64,000 bases of DNA from Kitasatospora sp. MAA4 (GCF_029893355.1 NZ_JARZAI010000008.1:186001-250000); one strand, 5' to 3'; counted from the stretch's first letter, positions 15,367 to 25,931 are shown. Program-made: numbers and translations. Notes: generated by a model not told the origin, from the sequence alone.

Positions 15367-16254
15367 TCAGCCGGTCGGCGCCGGGCCGTGCTGGCAGGTC
15401 GGGCACCAGTAGGTGACCCGCTGCTGCGGCGGTGTGCCGCGCTGGGCGGTGCGGATGATCGTGCCGCAGCGCAGGCAGGGGCGGCCGCCGCGGGCGTAGA
15501 CCCAGTTGCGCTCGCGGGCGCGGACGGGCGGCGCGCTGCGTTCGGTGCGGAGAGGGCCGGTGCGGAGAGGGCCGGTGGTGAGGGGGCCGGCGGTGAGAGG
15601 ACCGGTGCTGAGGGGGCCGGTGGTGGGGTGGCCGGGGCGCAGCCGGTTGAGGACCAGCAGTTGGCGCGCCCAGCCGAGCAGCAGCTGCGGCGCGGCCACC
15701 TCGCCGACCGGCGTCCAGGGGGTGACCGTGCCCAGGAAGCAGAGCTCGTTGGCGTAGATGTTGCCGATGCCCGCCAGGTTGCGCTGGTCGAGCAGGGCCG
15801 CGGCGATCGGCCGGGCGGGGTCGGCGGTGAGTCGGCGCAGTGCCTCGTCGAGGTCCCAGTCCGGTCCGATGAGGTCGGGGCCGAGGTGGCCGACGACCGT
15901 GGATTCGTCGCTGGTGCGCAGGAGTTGGACGACCGGGAGGCGGTAGCCGACGGCGGTGTGCTGCTGGTGGCCGAGGACGGCCCGGATCTGGTGGCCCGGA
16001 CCGCCCGTCCAGCGTTCGCCGGTGCGGTAGACCTGCCAGCGGCCGTCCATCCGCAGGTGGGTGTGGAGCGTCAGGCCGCCCTCCAGCCGGGTGAGCAGGT
16101 GCTTGCCGCGCGGCGTCACGTCCAGGACCTGGCGCCCGGTCAGGTCGGCCGTGGCGTGGGCCGGGACGCGCAGGTCGGCCACGGTCAGCGTCCGGCCGGC
16201 CAGCGCCTCGTGCAGCTGGGCGGCGGTGCGGAAGACGGAGTCACCTTCGGGCAT
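15367..16254 (-). CDS. nei: Fpg/Nei-family DNA glycosylase (endonuclease VIII type)
   Basis: A 295-residue DNA repair glycosylase that excises oxidised bases. It begins MPEGDSVFRTAAQLHEAL, the Nei2-type start in which Pro2 and Glu3 form the active site. The helix-two-turn-helix DNA-binding part has LLDQRNLAGIGNIYANELCF, and the C-terminal zinc finger is intact: C-x2-C (PCLRCG) and C-x2-C (YWCPTC). Between them lies an insertion made of x-T-G-P-L repeats (15545-15630) not normal for the family. The ATG at 16254 is required to place Pro at position 2. Confidence 0.92.
   Translation of the reverse strand: MPEGDSVFRTAAQLHEALAGRTLTVADLRVPAHATADLTGRQVLDVTPRGKHLLTRLEGGLTLHTHLRMDGRWQVYRTGERWTGGPGHQIRAVLGHQQHTAVGYRLPVVQLLRTSDESTVVGHLGPDLIGPDWDLDEALRRLTADPARPIAAALLDQRNLAGIGNIYANELCFLGTVTPWTPVGEVAAPQLLLGWARQLLVLNRLRPGHPTTGPLSTGPLTAGPLTTGPLRTGPLRTERSAPPVRARERNWVYARGGRPCLRCGTIIRTAQRGTPPQQRVTYWCPTCQHGPAPTG
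15545..15630 (-). repeat. 15-bp tandem repeats in the Nei gene
   Basis: Five to six imperfect copies of a 15-bp unit encode TTGPL, STGPL, TAGPL, TTGPL, RTGPL and RT. They lie between the helical domain and the zinc finger. The units vary at several bases, so the array is older than the one at 11117. Confidence 0.85.
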
Positions 16255-16394
16255 GCACCCAGCATGCACCCGCGCGGCGGGTGGGGATGGTGCTGGCCCC
16301 CGGTCGGTTTCGGGAGGCAGCACCATGGTGACGCTCTGTTCGCACACGGCAGACTTGCGGGCATCATCGGAGCACACGGGGATCGGGAGCGGAC

Positions 16395-17540
16395 ATGAGG
16401 AAACTGGCGGCCACCGCGGTGGGGATGTGCGTGGTTGCGGCGGTGGCGGCATCGTGCGCCGTACCGGCGTCGGCGGCGCCGAACGTCAGGGCGGCCGGCC
16501 TGCAAGCGGCGGTGGACCAGGCCGTCGCATCCGGCTTCCCCGCCGCCATCGCGTACGGCCGCGACGGTGACACCGTCACCCGGGTGGCCTCGGGGGTCGC
16601 GGACCTCGCGACCGGCGAGCCGGCGCGGGTCGGCGACCGGTTCCGGATCGCGAGCAACACCAAGGCCTTCGTGGCGACCGTACTGCTGCAACTGGTGGGC
16701 GAGCACCGGCTCGCCCTGGACGACAGCGTGGAGAAGTGGCTGCCGGGCGTCATCGACGGCGCGGGGAACGACGGCGGCGCGATCACCGTGCGCCAGCTGC
16801 TGAACCAGACCAGCGGCCTCTACGACCCCACCACCGACCCCGCCTTCTTCGCGCCCTACCTTCAGGGCGGCGACCGCGGTTTCGTCCACACGCCGCGCCA
16901 GGTCGTCGCGCTGGCCGTCGCCCACCCGCCCCTGGCGGCACCGGGCGCGGCGTGGAACTACTCCAACACCAACTACCTGGTCGCCGGGCTGGTCATCGAG
17001 GCCGTCACCGGTCGCAGCGCCGGGCAGGAGATCCACGACCGCCTGCTGGTCCCGCTCGCCCTGACCCACACCACCCTGCCCCTCACCGACCCGCAGATCC
17101 ACGGCCCCCACCTGCACGGGTACGACCTCGACCGGAACGACATGACCACGTTCAGCCCCTCCTACGACTGGACAGCCGGCGCGATGATCTCCACCCTGGA
17201 CGACCTCGCCCGCTTCGACCGGGCGCTGTTCACCGGCCGGCTGCTGCCGCCGGCCGAGCAGCGCGAGCTGGAGACCGTGGTCCAGCTCCCGGACTCACCC
17301 GGCTACGCGCTCGGCGTTCAGCAGTCGACGCTCGACTGCCAGGGCCGGTCCGTCCCCGTCTGGGAGACGGACGGCGGCGGCCCCGGCTTCACCAGCATCT
17401 CCCTGACCACCGCCGACGGCAGCCGCCAACTGATCCTGGTGGGAACCGTCTTCGACCTCGGCAAGGACCTGCTGCACCAGCGGCCCTTCCCGCAGACGGA
17501 CGCCATCTCCACCGCGCAGACGGCCGCGATCTGCACCTGA
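16395..17540 (+). CDS. Secreted serine hydrolase, beta-lactamase class C / DD-peptidase fold
   Basis: A 381-residue exported protein. The Sec signal peptide runs to PASAAP (about residue 29). The catalytic S-x-x-K is in FRIASNTKAFVAT (Ser87, Lys90), and the second motif Y-x-N is YSNTN near 190. The third motif region is ETDGGGPGFTS. These features fit serine hydrolases of the DD-carboxypeptidase/class C beta-lactamase fold, which range from peptidases to esterases. Substrate is unknown. It is divergent from the Nei gene and convergent with the methyltransferase at 17599. Confidence 0.88.
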   Translation: MRKLAATAVGMCVVAAVAASCAVPASAAPNVRAAGLQAAVDQAVASGFPAAIAYGRDGDTVTRVASGVADLATGEPARVGDRFRIASNTKAFVATVLLQLVGEHRLALDDSVEKWLPGVIDGAGNDGGAITVRQLLNQTSGLYDPTTDPAFFAPYLQGGDRGFVHTPRQVVALAVAHPPLAAPGAAWNYSNTNYLVAGLVIEAVTGRSAGQEIHDRLLVPLALTHTTLPLTDPQIHGPHLHGYDLDRNDMTTFSPSYDWTAGAMISTLDDLARFDRALFTGRLLPPAEQRELETVVQLPDSPGYALGVQQSTLDCQGRSVPVWETDGGGPGFTSISLTTADGSRQLILVGTVFDLGKDLLHQRPFPQTDAISTAQTAAICT

Positions 17541-17598
17541 CCTGGACCCGAAGCCGGACGAAGCCGGAACCGAAGCGTCGGTTGGCACCGGTTCGTGT

Positions 17599-18321
17599 TC
17601 AGGCGCGGCGCGCGCGGATGGCGAGGAACGGTGGCAGCCCGGCCCGCTGTGGTTGCGCGGCCGCCACTTGGGCACTGGGGACCGGCTCGGTAACGGCTTC
17701 CAGGACGAATCCGTGCCGGACCAGCGCGGTCAGGTACGTGGACACCGTCCGGTGCTGGTTGCCGGCCCGGCGAGCGCCGTCGGGGTTGTCGGAGCGCCAG
17801 AAGCCTTCGGTGAGGTAGTTGCCGACGACCCGGCGGACGGCCCCATCGGCCGCCTGCGTCCAGCTGGCGTACGGCGCTTCGAAGCAGGGGTGGGGGATGG
17901 TGAAGACGAGTGAGCCCTGCGCCACCAGCACTCGCCGCACGGCCGCGAGCGCGGCATCCAGGTCGGGCACGTTGTTCAGGGACAGCCCGGCGGTCACCCA
18001 GTCGACCGAGTCGGCGACGACTGTGCTCAGCACACATCCGTCGTCGACCGAGTAGATCACCGTGCCGGGATGGCTTGCCTCGACGGCCCGCGCGTGTTCG
18101 ATCATGCGCGGCGACGGGTCGATGCCCACGACGGAGGCTCCGCGGGCGGCCAGTGCTCGGGCGATGATCCCCTCACCGCACCCGAGATCGAGGGCGCGAT
18201 GGCCGCCGAGCTCCTCCGGGAGGTGCTGGAGCAGGACATCGCGGTTGAAGTCGTGCATGGCGGAACCGGCCTGGAGCAGGTCCGCGTACCAGTCGGCGAT
18301 GGTGTCCCAGGAGTCAGTCAT
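17599..18321 (-). CDS. Class I SAM-dependent methyltransferase
   Basis: A 240-residue methyltransferase. Motif I is HRALDLGCGEGIIARALAAR (residues about 47-66), followed by VVGIDPSPRMIEHAR and the post-motif LVFTIPHPCFEAPYASWTQA. The end (LPPFLAIRARRA) is typical of small-molecule methyltransferases. The start ATG at 18321 follows a TetR gene on the same strand, 56 bases upstream, so the two may be one transcription unit with the TetR controlling it. Substrate unknown. Confidence 0.88.
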   Translation of the reverse strand: MTDSWDTIADWYADLLQAGSAMHDFNRDVLLQHLPEELGGHRALDLGCGEGIIARALAARGASVVGIDPSPRMIEHARAVEASHPGTVIYSVDDGCVLSTVVADSVDWVTAGLSLNNVPDLDAALAAVRRVLVAQGSLVFTIPHPCFEAPYASWTQAADGAVRRVVGNYLTEGFWRSDNPDGARRAGNQHRTVSTYLTALVRHGFVLEAVTEPVPSAQVAAAQPQRAGLPPFLAIRARRA

Positions 18322-18377
18322 CAAAACCCGGACGGTACTCGCTCGGTGTCGGACGCCGCCACCGCTTTCAGCTCGCT

Positions 18378-19103
18378 TCACCCCTTGGACGACATCATCC
18401 GGGCGAGCCGCGCGAGTTGGGAGGCTGCGCTGTCCAGCAGCATCTCCAGGGCGTCGGGGTAGGCGCTCTCCTTCATCCGGGCGATCAGCAGGTCGGCGGT
18501 GGCCGAGATGTGCGGGTGGGACTCCGCGGGGAGCATGGCGTAGGTCGACTCCCACTTGTCCTCGTCGGCCTGGCGGGCCGCCTGGGGGAGGGCGAGGGAG
18601 GCGGCGTCCAGGGCGGCGAACGCCAGGCTCTGGTCGATGAACACGTGGTAGATCCGGGCTGCGGCAGGATCGGGGAAACCCGCGGTGCGCAGGACTCCGA
18701 GGATCGTCTCGTCCGCCGCGATCTCCCGCTCGCGGCCGCTGACCCGGCTGGCGGTGAGTACGGCGGCCTGCGGGTGGTTGAGGTAGGCGCCGTGGATGCG
18801 CAGGCCCAGCTCGCGCAGGTCCGCGCGCCAGTCGCCGGTCGCCCGCCAGCTCGCCAGGGCGCGGCCGATGAGTTCGTCGCCGATGGCGAGGGTGAGCTGG
18901 TCCATCCCGCTGAAGTACCGGTAGAGCGTGCTGGGATCGGCTCCCAGCGCGAGGCCGAGCCGGCGGGCGGTCAGCCCGTTGCTGCCGTGCTCGTGCAGCA
19001 TCCGCAGCGCCGTGTCGATGTACGCCTGCTCCGACAGCACCTCGCCCTGCTTGGTCGGACGCCGTCGCCGGCGGTCGCCCTCCGGGATCACCTGCTTGGC
19101 CAC
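18378..19103 (-). CDS. TetR-family regulator
   Basis: A 241-residue TetR regulator. A basic leader (GDRRRRRPTKQGEVLSEQ) precedes the helix-turn-helix LTARRLGLALGADPSTLYRY, FSGMDQL (residues about 43-70). The C-terminal domain resembles the TetR_C group of drug-responsive regulators. It lies upstream of a methyltransferase on the same strand and 33 bases downstream of the start-side of nothing else; the saccharopine-dehydrogenase-like gene ends toward it at 19137. Regulatory target inferred to be the methyltransferase and itself. Confidence 0.85.
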   Translation of the reverse strand: MAKQVIPEGDRRRRRPTKQGEVLSEQAYIDTALRMLHEHGSNGLTARRLGLALGADPSTLYRYFSGMDQLTLAIGDELIGRALASWRATGDWRADLRELGLRIHGAYLNHPQAAVLTASRVSGREREIAADETILGVLRTAGFPDPAAARIYHVFIDQSLAFAALDAASLALPQAARQADEDKWESTYAMLPAESHPHISATADLLIARMKESAYPDALEMLLDSAASQLARLARMMSSKG

Positions 19104-19136
19104 GGCGTGACTCGCTTCCTTCGTACGGCCGCGGCT

Positions 19137-20357
19137 CTACTGCTCGCGGATGCCCCACGGCGAACCGTAGGCGGTGAGCAGGTCAAGGAACGGCCCGGGC
19201 GCGAACGCCTCCGGCCCGAGCAGGCCGCTGCCCTGCCAGACGCCGGTCGCCAGCAGCTCGAGCGCGATGACGGGGTTGATCGCGGTCTGCCAGACCACGG
19301 CCTGGGAGCCGTACTCGCGCATCGACCACTGGTTGTCGACCACGTGGTAGAGGTACACCTCGCGCGGCTTGCCGTCCTTGGCGCCCTTGACCCACGTGCC
19401 GGCGCAGGTCTTGCCGTGCATCAGCGCGCCGAGGCCGGCCGGGTCGGGCAGGCAGGCCGCGACGACGTCGCGCGGCGAGACCAGCGCCGGGCCCAGGTCG
19501 GTCCGCACGCTCACCGGGACGGTGCTGTCCAGGCCCAGCGCGTGGAGGGTCTTGAGCTTGGCGATGAAGTCGTCGCCGAGCCCGTACTTGAAGGTGACCC
19601 GCCCGGCGTCGATCCAGCGCGGGATCAGCAGGACCTCCTCGTGCTCGACGTTGACGCACTCCACCGGGCCGATGCCCTCGGGGAAGTCGAAGACCTCGGG
19701 CTCGCTGAACGGCTCGGTGGTGAACCAGCCGCGCTCGGCCTCGTAGACGACGGGTGGGTTGAGGCACTCCTCGATGGTGGTCCAGATGCTGAACGAGGGG
19801 GCGAAGTCGTAGCCCTCGACCGTGAGGTTGCCGCCGTCGCGGACGCCGATCTCCTCGATCTCGTCGAAGAGTTCGTCCGCCGCGTAGCGGGCGAAGACGT
19901 CGGACAGGCCCGGCTCCACGCCGATGCCGGCCAGGGCGAGCAGCCCGGCCTGTTCCCAGAGGTGGGCGGCGGCGAACTGCTCGTCGCCGAGCTTGACCCC
20001 GCACTCCTCGTGCGGGCGCTCGGGGTGGGGGTGGGACAGCGACATCGCCATGTCCAGGTAGTGCGCGCCGCCCGCCAGAGCGGCGTTGAACAGCGGCATC
20101 ACGAAACGCGGGTCGGTGGCGTTGAGCAGCACGTCGCAGCGCTGTTCGAGCAGGGCGGCGGTGACGCCCGCCGAGTCCGAGGCGTCGAGCCGGCAGGCGC
20201 TGAACCTGCCCTGCGGGTCGGCCAGTTCCGCGACGGCGGACTCGGCCCGCGACAGGTCGTAGTCGGCGACGACCATGTGCTCGAAGTACGAGCGACGCGC
20301 GGCGATCTTGGTGACGGCGGTGCCGACCCCGCCGGCTCCGACAAGCATGATCCGCAT
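19137..20357 (-). CDS. Saccharopine dehydrogenase-like NAD(P) oxidoreductase
   Basis: A 406-residue member of the saccharopine dehydrogenase / carboxynorspermidine synthase family. The Rossmann start MRIMLVGAGGVGTAVTKIAA binds NAD(P), followed by VVADYDLSRAESAV and DVLLNATDPRFVMPLFNAAL. The LLALAGIGVEPGLSDVFARY segment is characteristic. These enzymes reduce or oxidise imines in lysine or polyamine metabolism, but many actinobacterial copies have no known substrate. GGAGAG precedes the ATG at 20357 (minus strand). The gene is divergent from a TetR regulator with two palindromes between, so it is probably under that regulator. Confidence 0.86.
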   Translation of the reverse strand: MRIMLVGAGGVGTAVTKIAARRSYFEHMVVADYDLSRAESAVAELADPQGRFSACRLDASDSAGVTAALLEQRCDVLLNATDPRFVMPLFNAALAGGAHYLDMAMSLSHPHPERPHEECGVKLGDEQFAAAHLWEQAGLLALAGIGVEPGLSDVFARYAADELFDEIEEIGVRDGGNLTVEGYDFAPSFSIWTTIEECLNPPVVYEAERGWFTTEPFSEPEVFDFPEGIGPVECVNVEHEEVLLIPRWIDAGRVTFKYGLGDDFIAKLKTLHALGLDSTVPVSVRTDLGPALVSPRDVVAACLPDPAGLGALMHGKTCAGTWVKGAKDGKPREVYLYHVVDNQWSMREYGSQAVVWQTAINPVIALELLATGVWQGSGLLGPEAFAPGPFLDLLTAYGSPWGIREQ

Positions 20358-20475
20358 CAGAGATCTCTCCAGTCCGCACTCAGTTCTTGCTGGTGGGGCC
20401 GATGTAACTCCGGCCCCACCAGTAGCGTCAATGCCGTTGGCATAAGACCCCGGGCCCGGGAAAGCTCTTGCCTTT

Positions 20476-20510
20476 CCTAGGGGCCCTAGGTTTATCCTAG
20501 GATCCCTAGG
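20476..20510. promoter_or_regulatory. Twin CCTAGG palindromes, likely TetR operators
   Basis: CCTAGG-GGC-CCTAGG (20476-20490) and CCTAGG-ATC-CCTAGG (20496-20510) lie exactly 20 bp apart, two helical turns, just before the TetR start at 20526. The identical CCTAGG half-sites make cooperative binding of two dimers likely. Confidence 0.75.
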
Positions 20511-20525
20511 AACGAAGGAGGGCGG

Positions 20526-21113
20526 ATGGCACGGGCCGGACTGACGGCGGAGCAGGTGACGATCGCGGGCGCCGAGTTGGCGGACCAGGTCGGGCTCGAC
20601 CGGGTGACCATGTCGCAGGTGGCACGGCAGCTCGGGGTGAAGGACGCGAGCCTCTACTCGCACGTGCGCGGCCTGGAGGATCTGCGCGGGCGGATCGCGC
20701 TGCTGGCGGCGGACGAGAAGACCATCCGTATCGCCGAGGCGACCGCCGGGCTGGCGGGCAAGGACGCGCTGGTCGCGTTCGCGAACGCCTGGCGCGAGTA
20801 CGCCCACCGGCATCCGGGCCGCTACACGGCGACGCAGACCCCGATCGAGATCGACCCCGAGCTGGCCGCGAAGGCGCTCGGACCGCGGCGCGCGGTGGAG
20901 CTGACCTACGGCATGCTGCGCGGCTACGGACTCGCCGAGCCCGACCTGACCGACGCGGTCCGGCTGCTGCGCAGCACGTTCCACGGGTTCGTCGCCCTGG
21001 AGGCCGCAGGCGGGTTCGCGCACCGGCGCTCGCCGCAGCAGTCCTGGGTCCGCGCCCTCGACGCCCTGCACACCCTCCTGGAGCACTGGCCCCCATCGGT
21101 AGGAGACTCGTGA
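20526..21113 (+). CDS. TetR-family regulator (WHG-domain type)
   Basis: A 195-residue TetR protein. The helix-turn-helix is VTMSQVARQLGVKDASLYSH, VRGLEDLRG (residues about 28-56). The C-terminal part has the WHG-like segment LLRSTFHGFVALEAAGGF. It is translationally coupled to the following alpha/beta hydrolase: its TGA overlaps the ATG of that gene (ATGA). It faces the saccharopine-dehydrogenase-like gene across the CCTAGG palindromes, which it most likely binds. GAAGGAGG precedes the ATG. Confidence 0.9.
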   Translation: MARAGLTAEQVTIAGAELADQVGLDRVTMSQVARQLGVKDASLYSHVRGLEDLRGRIALLAADEKTIRIAEATAGLAGKDALVAFANAWREYAHRHPGRYTATQTPIEIDPELAAKALGPRRAVELTYGMLRGYGLAEPDLTDAVRLLRSTFHGFVALEAAGGFAHRRSPQQSWVRALDALHTLLEHWPPSVGDS

Positions 21114-21952
21114 TGACCACCCCGACCACCGGCAGCCTGCGCGTGAACGGCGCGAGCCTGCACTACGAAGTACGCGGCCAGGGCCCGCTCCTGCTGCTGA
21201 TCCCCGGGGGGACGGGCGGCGCGGCCTCCTTCGACGCCGTCGCCGACGACCTTGCGGCGCAGTACACGGTCGCGACCTACGACCCGCGCGGCATGTCCCG
21301 AAGCACCCTGGACGATCCCGAGGCCGAGCAGCGCGTGGCCGAGCACGCCGACGACGCGTTCCGGCTGCTGGAGTTGCTGTCGCCGGGTGAGCCTGCCCGA
21401 GTGTTCGGCGCCAGCTCGGGCGCGATCGCCGCGCTCCACCTGCTCTGCGCCCATCCGGACCGGGTCGAACGGCTGGTGGCGCACGAGCCGCCGGTGGTGG
21501 AGGTCCTGCCGGACGTCGCCGACCATCGCGCGCTCCTCGCGCGTGTGCGGGAGACCTTCCGCACGCAGGGGCTCATGCCGGCGATGGCCGTGTTCGCGGC
21601 AGGTCTGAAGAAGGACGATGACGACACCGCCGAGCCGAGGGCCGAGATCGAGCTCCCGCCGCAGGCGGCGGCGAGGGCCGAGCAGACGATGGCCGACCTG
21701 CCCTACTTCGTCGGACGCATCGTGCCGAGCTTCATGTCCTACGCCCCGGACGTCCACCGGCTGCGGGCGCTCTCGGACCGCCTCGTGCTCGCCTGCGGCC
21801 AGGACTCGCGCGGCGAACTGGCCTACCGTCCGGCCGCTCTGCTGGCTGAGCGCTTCGGCACGGAACTCCTGCACTTCCCCGGCGGGCACACCGGTCTGAC
21901 CACGCACCCGGCCGAGTTCGGTGAGCTGCTCCGGAAGGCCTTGCGGCCGTAG
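21113..21952 (+). CDS. Alpha/beta hydrolase
   Basis: A 279-residue alpha/beta-hydrolase. The oxyanion loop is LLLIPGGTGGAASFD, the nucleophile elbow is FGASSGAIAALHL (Ser near residue 103), and the histidine lies in HFPGGHTGLTTHP near the end. The ATG at 21113 overlaps the stop of the TetR gene by one base (ATGA), so the two are translated together; a GTG one codon upstream is an alternative. Substrate unknown. Co-regulation with the divergent saccharopine-dehydrogenase-like gene is inferred. Confidence 0.88.
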   Translation: MTTPTTGSLRVNGASLHYEVRGQGPLLLLIPGGTGGAASFDAVADDLAAQYTVATYDPRGMSRSTLDDPEAEQRVAEHADDAFRLLELLSPGEPARVFGASSGAIAALHLLCAHPDRVERLVAHEPPVVEVLPDVADHRALLARVRETFRTQGLMPAMAVFAAGLKKDDDDTAEPRAEIELPPQAAARAEQTMADLPYFVGRIVPSFMSYAPDVHRLRALSDRLVLACGQDSRGELAYRPAALLAERFGTELLHFPGGHTGLTTHPAEFGELLRKALRP

Positions 21953-21972
21953 CCCTTCGGCGCGAGTGGGGA

Positions 21973-22010
21973 GGCCGGCGCTGTCCAGCAGCATCTCCGG
22001 AGCGCCGGCC
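21973..22010. terminator. Bidirectional terminator
   Basis: GGCCGGCGCT (21973-21982) and AGCGCCGGCC (22001-22010) form a 10-bp stem with an 18-base loop between convergent hydrolase and phosphoglucomutase genes. Confidence 0.75.
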
Positions 22011-22018
22011 ACCCCAGC

Positions 22019-23668
<1,650 letters not shown>

Positions 23669-23850
23669 CGTCGCGTCCTTTGCTCGTCGTTCCCGGGACC
23701 GCTGAGCAGGCTACCGCCGGACGGGCGGCTCCCCGGTCACCTCGCGGACGGGGCGTTTCGCTGCCGAGCCTCCCCGTCCGTACGACGTCTCAATCCCGGG
23801 CCCCCGCAGACGAGTTGCGGGGACGCGGGGAGACGGGACCGAGCAGTGGA

Positions 23851-24300
23851 TCAGCCGGCCCGGTACGGCTGCGCCGGCGCGGCATCCTGCGGCTGGGGGG
23901 TCTGGTACGGGTTCGGCTGCTGGGCCTGGTAGGGCTGCGTCTGGTACGGGTTGGGCTGTGCGGGCTGGAACGGCTGGCCGGGCTGGCCGGGCTGCGCGGG
24001 CTGGAACTGCACCGGTGCGTTGGCCTTGCTGCGCGCACTCAGCGACTTGACGAAGTTGACGATCAGCAGCACCGGGACGAGGAGCACCTTGAAGAAGATG
24101 TAGTAGGTGCCGCCTTGGAAGATGAATCCGAGGTAGAAGCCGTAGCCGAGGAAGGCCGCACCGACTATCGCGTTGAAGACGCGCATACCGGTGCTCTGGC
24201 CGCCCTTTGCGGCGGCGAGCCCGATCAGGACGAGGCCGCTGAGTCCCAGCAGAAGGACATACCAGGAAAAGAGGGGCTCGTTGCTGAAGTCGAGATTCAC
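23851..24300 (-). CDS. Small multi-pass membrane protein with Pro/Gln-rich tail
   Basis: A 149-residue protein beginning with a GTG (24300), with GGAGA four to eight bases upstream. Three hydrophobic segments are seen (FSWYVLLLGLSGLVLIGLAA, VFNAIVGAAFLGYGFYLGFI, IFFKVLLVPVLLIVNFV), followed by a cytoplasmic tail rich in QPAQPGQP and NPYQTQPYQ repeats. Such proteins are common and uncharacterised in Streptomyces; Pro/Gln tails often mediate weak multivalent contacts. The gene is monocistronic between Pgm and the S53 peptidase. Confidence 0.78.
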   Translation of the reverse strand: MNLDFSNEPLFSWYVLLLGLSGLVLIGLAAAKGGQSTGMRVFNAIVGAAFLGYGFYLGFIFQGGTYYIFFKVLLVPVLLIVNFVKSLSARSKANAPVQFQPAQPGQPGQPFQPAQPNPYQTQPYQAQQPNPYQTPQPQDAAPAQPYRAG

Positions 24301-24403
24301 AGGGGTCTCCGCTGAAGGAATGGGGACGGGAACGAGTCGCGACCCTAGCGGGTAACTGACGCCGTGTCTCTTTTGATTTCCGGCGGATAACCGGCGGATA
24401 ACA

Positions 24404-24436
24404 GCGCGGCCGCCGGGGACCCCCCGACGGCCGCGC
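24404..24436. terminator. Terminator after S53 peptidase gene
   Basis: GCGCGGCCGCCGGGG (24404-24418) pairs with CCCCGACGGCCGCGC (24422-24436), with one mismatch and a three-base loop, 18 bases after the S53 stop codon. Confidence 0.75.
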
Positions 24437-24454
24437 CACCGAACCGAGCAGCCG

Positions 24455-25795
24455 TCAGCGCTGGTGCGCCAGGGCCCGGACGAGCTTGGTGGCGTCCACC
24501 GTGCCGACGCCCGTCGTCTGGTCGTAGCCGGGGCCGGCGGTGTATCCGCTGGTACCGGTCGAGCCCGTGGTCACGTCCACCAGTCCGGCGGAGTGCTGCG
24601 CGTACAGCCGGTAGAGGTCGTCGTCGATCACGCCGAGCCGGTGCCCGGCGGCCTGGTCGGCCAGTGCGACCACGGCGGCGAACAGCGGCGACGACTCGCT
24701 GGTGCCCGCGCCGTCGGCGGTCCAGCCGGTGTTGGCCGGGTCGAAGCTGGAGTACAGCCACAGCGCGCCGTTGGGCGAGCCCGCCATGCTGACGTCCGGG
24801 GTGCCGCGGTGCTCACCGACCACCGAGCGGACGGCGTCCTGGTAGTCGGGTCGGGCGAAGACCTGGGACTGCTCGCCGCCGCTGCCCGACCACGCGCTGT
24901 CCGGCGCGGTGCGCACGCCCTGGTCGTTCAGCTGGAGTTCGGTGCCGCCCACCGCGGTGACCAGCGGGTCGCCGGCCGGCCAGGCGGCGTCCAGCTTGGT
25001 GGAGTCGCCGCCGCCGTCGCCCGAGCTGGCGGTCAGGGTCACGCCGTGCTGGGCCGCGTTGGTGAAGGCGTAGCGCAGCGTGGTGAGGCTGGTGTAGTCG
25101 CCCAGGTCGAAGCCCGGGAACTGCCCCTCGCTGGTGGCCCAGCTCATCGAGACGACGTCGGCCTGACCCGCGTTCACCAGGTGGTTGATGCCGCTCATCA
25201 TCTCCGGGATGCCGACCGGTCCCTCGGTCTCCGAGACGCCGGTCTCCAGCAGCACGATGTTCGCGCCGGGCGCGACCGCGTGGGCGGCCTCCACGTCGAG
25301 GGTGGTCTCGCCGGCCCAGCCGTCCATGTCCGCGTTGGTGGGGTCGAAGGCCGGGACCTGACCCCACTTCACCACCTGGACCTGGCTGCTGGGCAGACCC
25401 CACTGCGCGGAGTAGACGTCCAGGTCGTGCTGGATGGTCGGCGAGCCGAAGGAGTCGACGATGACGATGGTCCGGCCCTTGCCGGTGATGCCGGCGGCGT
25501 AGAGCGGGTTGAGGTTGTAGGCGGTGCGGTACTGCAGCGGCGAGTAGCAGGCGCGCTTGAGCTGCGTGAGGCAGGCGCTGGTGGTGATCGGCGCGGCCAG
25601 GACGGGGTCGCCCGGGTCGGCCGCGTGCCGCAGGCGGGCCGACGTCCGGATGGAGAGCGAGGACGACGCGGGGGCGGCGGCGCTCGGCGCCGCTGAGGTG
25701 CGGGTCGCCGAGGCGGTGGGGGCGGCGGCCAGGGTGAGGGCGGATCCGAGCAGGGCCGCGGCGGCGGGCAGGGCTAGCAGGCGGCGCAGTGGCAT
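24455..25795 (-). CDS. Secreted S53-family (sedolisin) serine peptidase
   Basis: A 446-residue exported peptidase. The Sec signal ends near ASATRTS (about residue 31). The catalytic Glu and Asp are in WAGETTLDVEAAHAVAP, the oxyanion Asp in LTASSGDGGGDS, and the nucleophile in GAGTSESSPLFAAVVAL, the S-x-S-x-P motif of sedolisins. The C-terminal calcium site is represented by GYDQTTGVGTVDATKL. The usual long pro-kumamolisin domain is absent: only about 50 residues separate signal and catalytic domain. Such enzymes act at acidic pH outside the cell. Confidence 0.9.
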   Translation of the reverse strand: MPLRRLLALPAAAALLGSALTLAAAPTASATRTSAAPSAAAPASSSLSIRTSARLRHAADPGDPVLAAPITTSACLTQLKRACYSPLQYRTAYNLNPLYAAGITGKGRTIVIVDSFGSPTIQHDLDVYSAQWGLPSSQVQVVKWGQVPAFDPTNADMDGWAGETTLDVEAAHAVAPGANIVLLETGVSETEGPVGIPEMMSGINHLVNAGQADVVSMSWATSEGQFPGFDLGDYTSLTTLRYAFTNAAQHGVTLTASSGDGGGDSTKLDAAWPAGDPLVTAVGGTELQLNDQGVRTAPDSAWSGSGGEQSQVFARPDYQDAVRSVVGEHRGTPDVSMAGSPNGALWLYSSFDPANTGWTADGAGTSESSPLFAAVVALADQAAGHRLGVIDDDLYRLYAQHSAGLVDVTTGSTGTSGYTAGPGYDQTTGVGTVDATKLVRALAHQR

Positions 25796-25931
25796 GGGAG
25801 TCCTTGGGTAGGCCCGATATCAGCTGGTGTGATCATGACAGTGCACAGCGTGACGCAGCAATGCTTCCGTCATGTCCACCGGCGCCTTCCGGCCACCCGT
25901 ACGGACTACCTGGGTTTCATTTGAAAACGCG

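Noticed and set aside
18428..21998. 21-base identity (GCGCTGTCCAGCAGCATCTCC) between the TetR gene at 18378 and the terminator loop near 21978
   Set aside because: Only about 21 bases match, flanks differ, and in the TetR gene they encode ordinary residues (EMLLDSA). A relic is possible but cannot be distinguished from chance.
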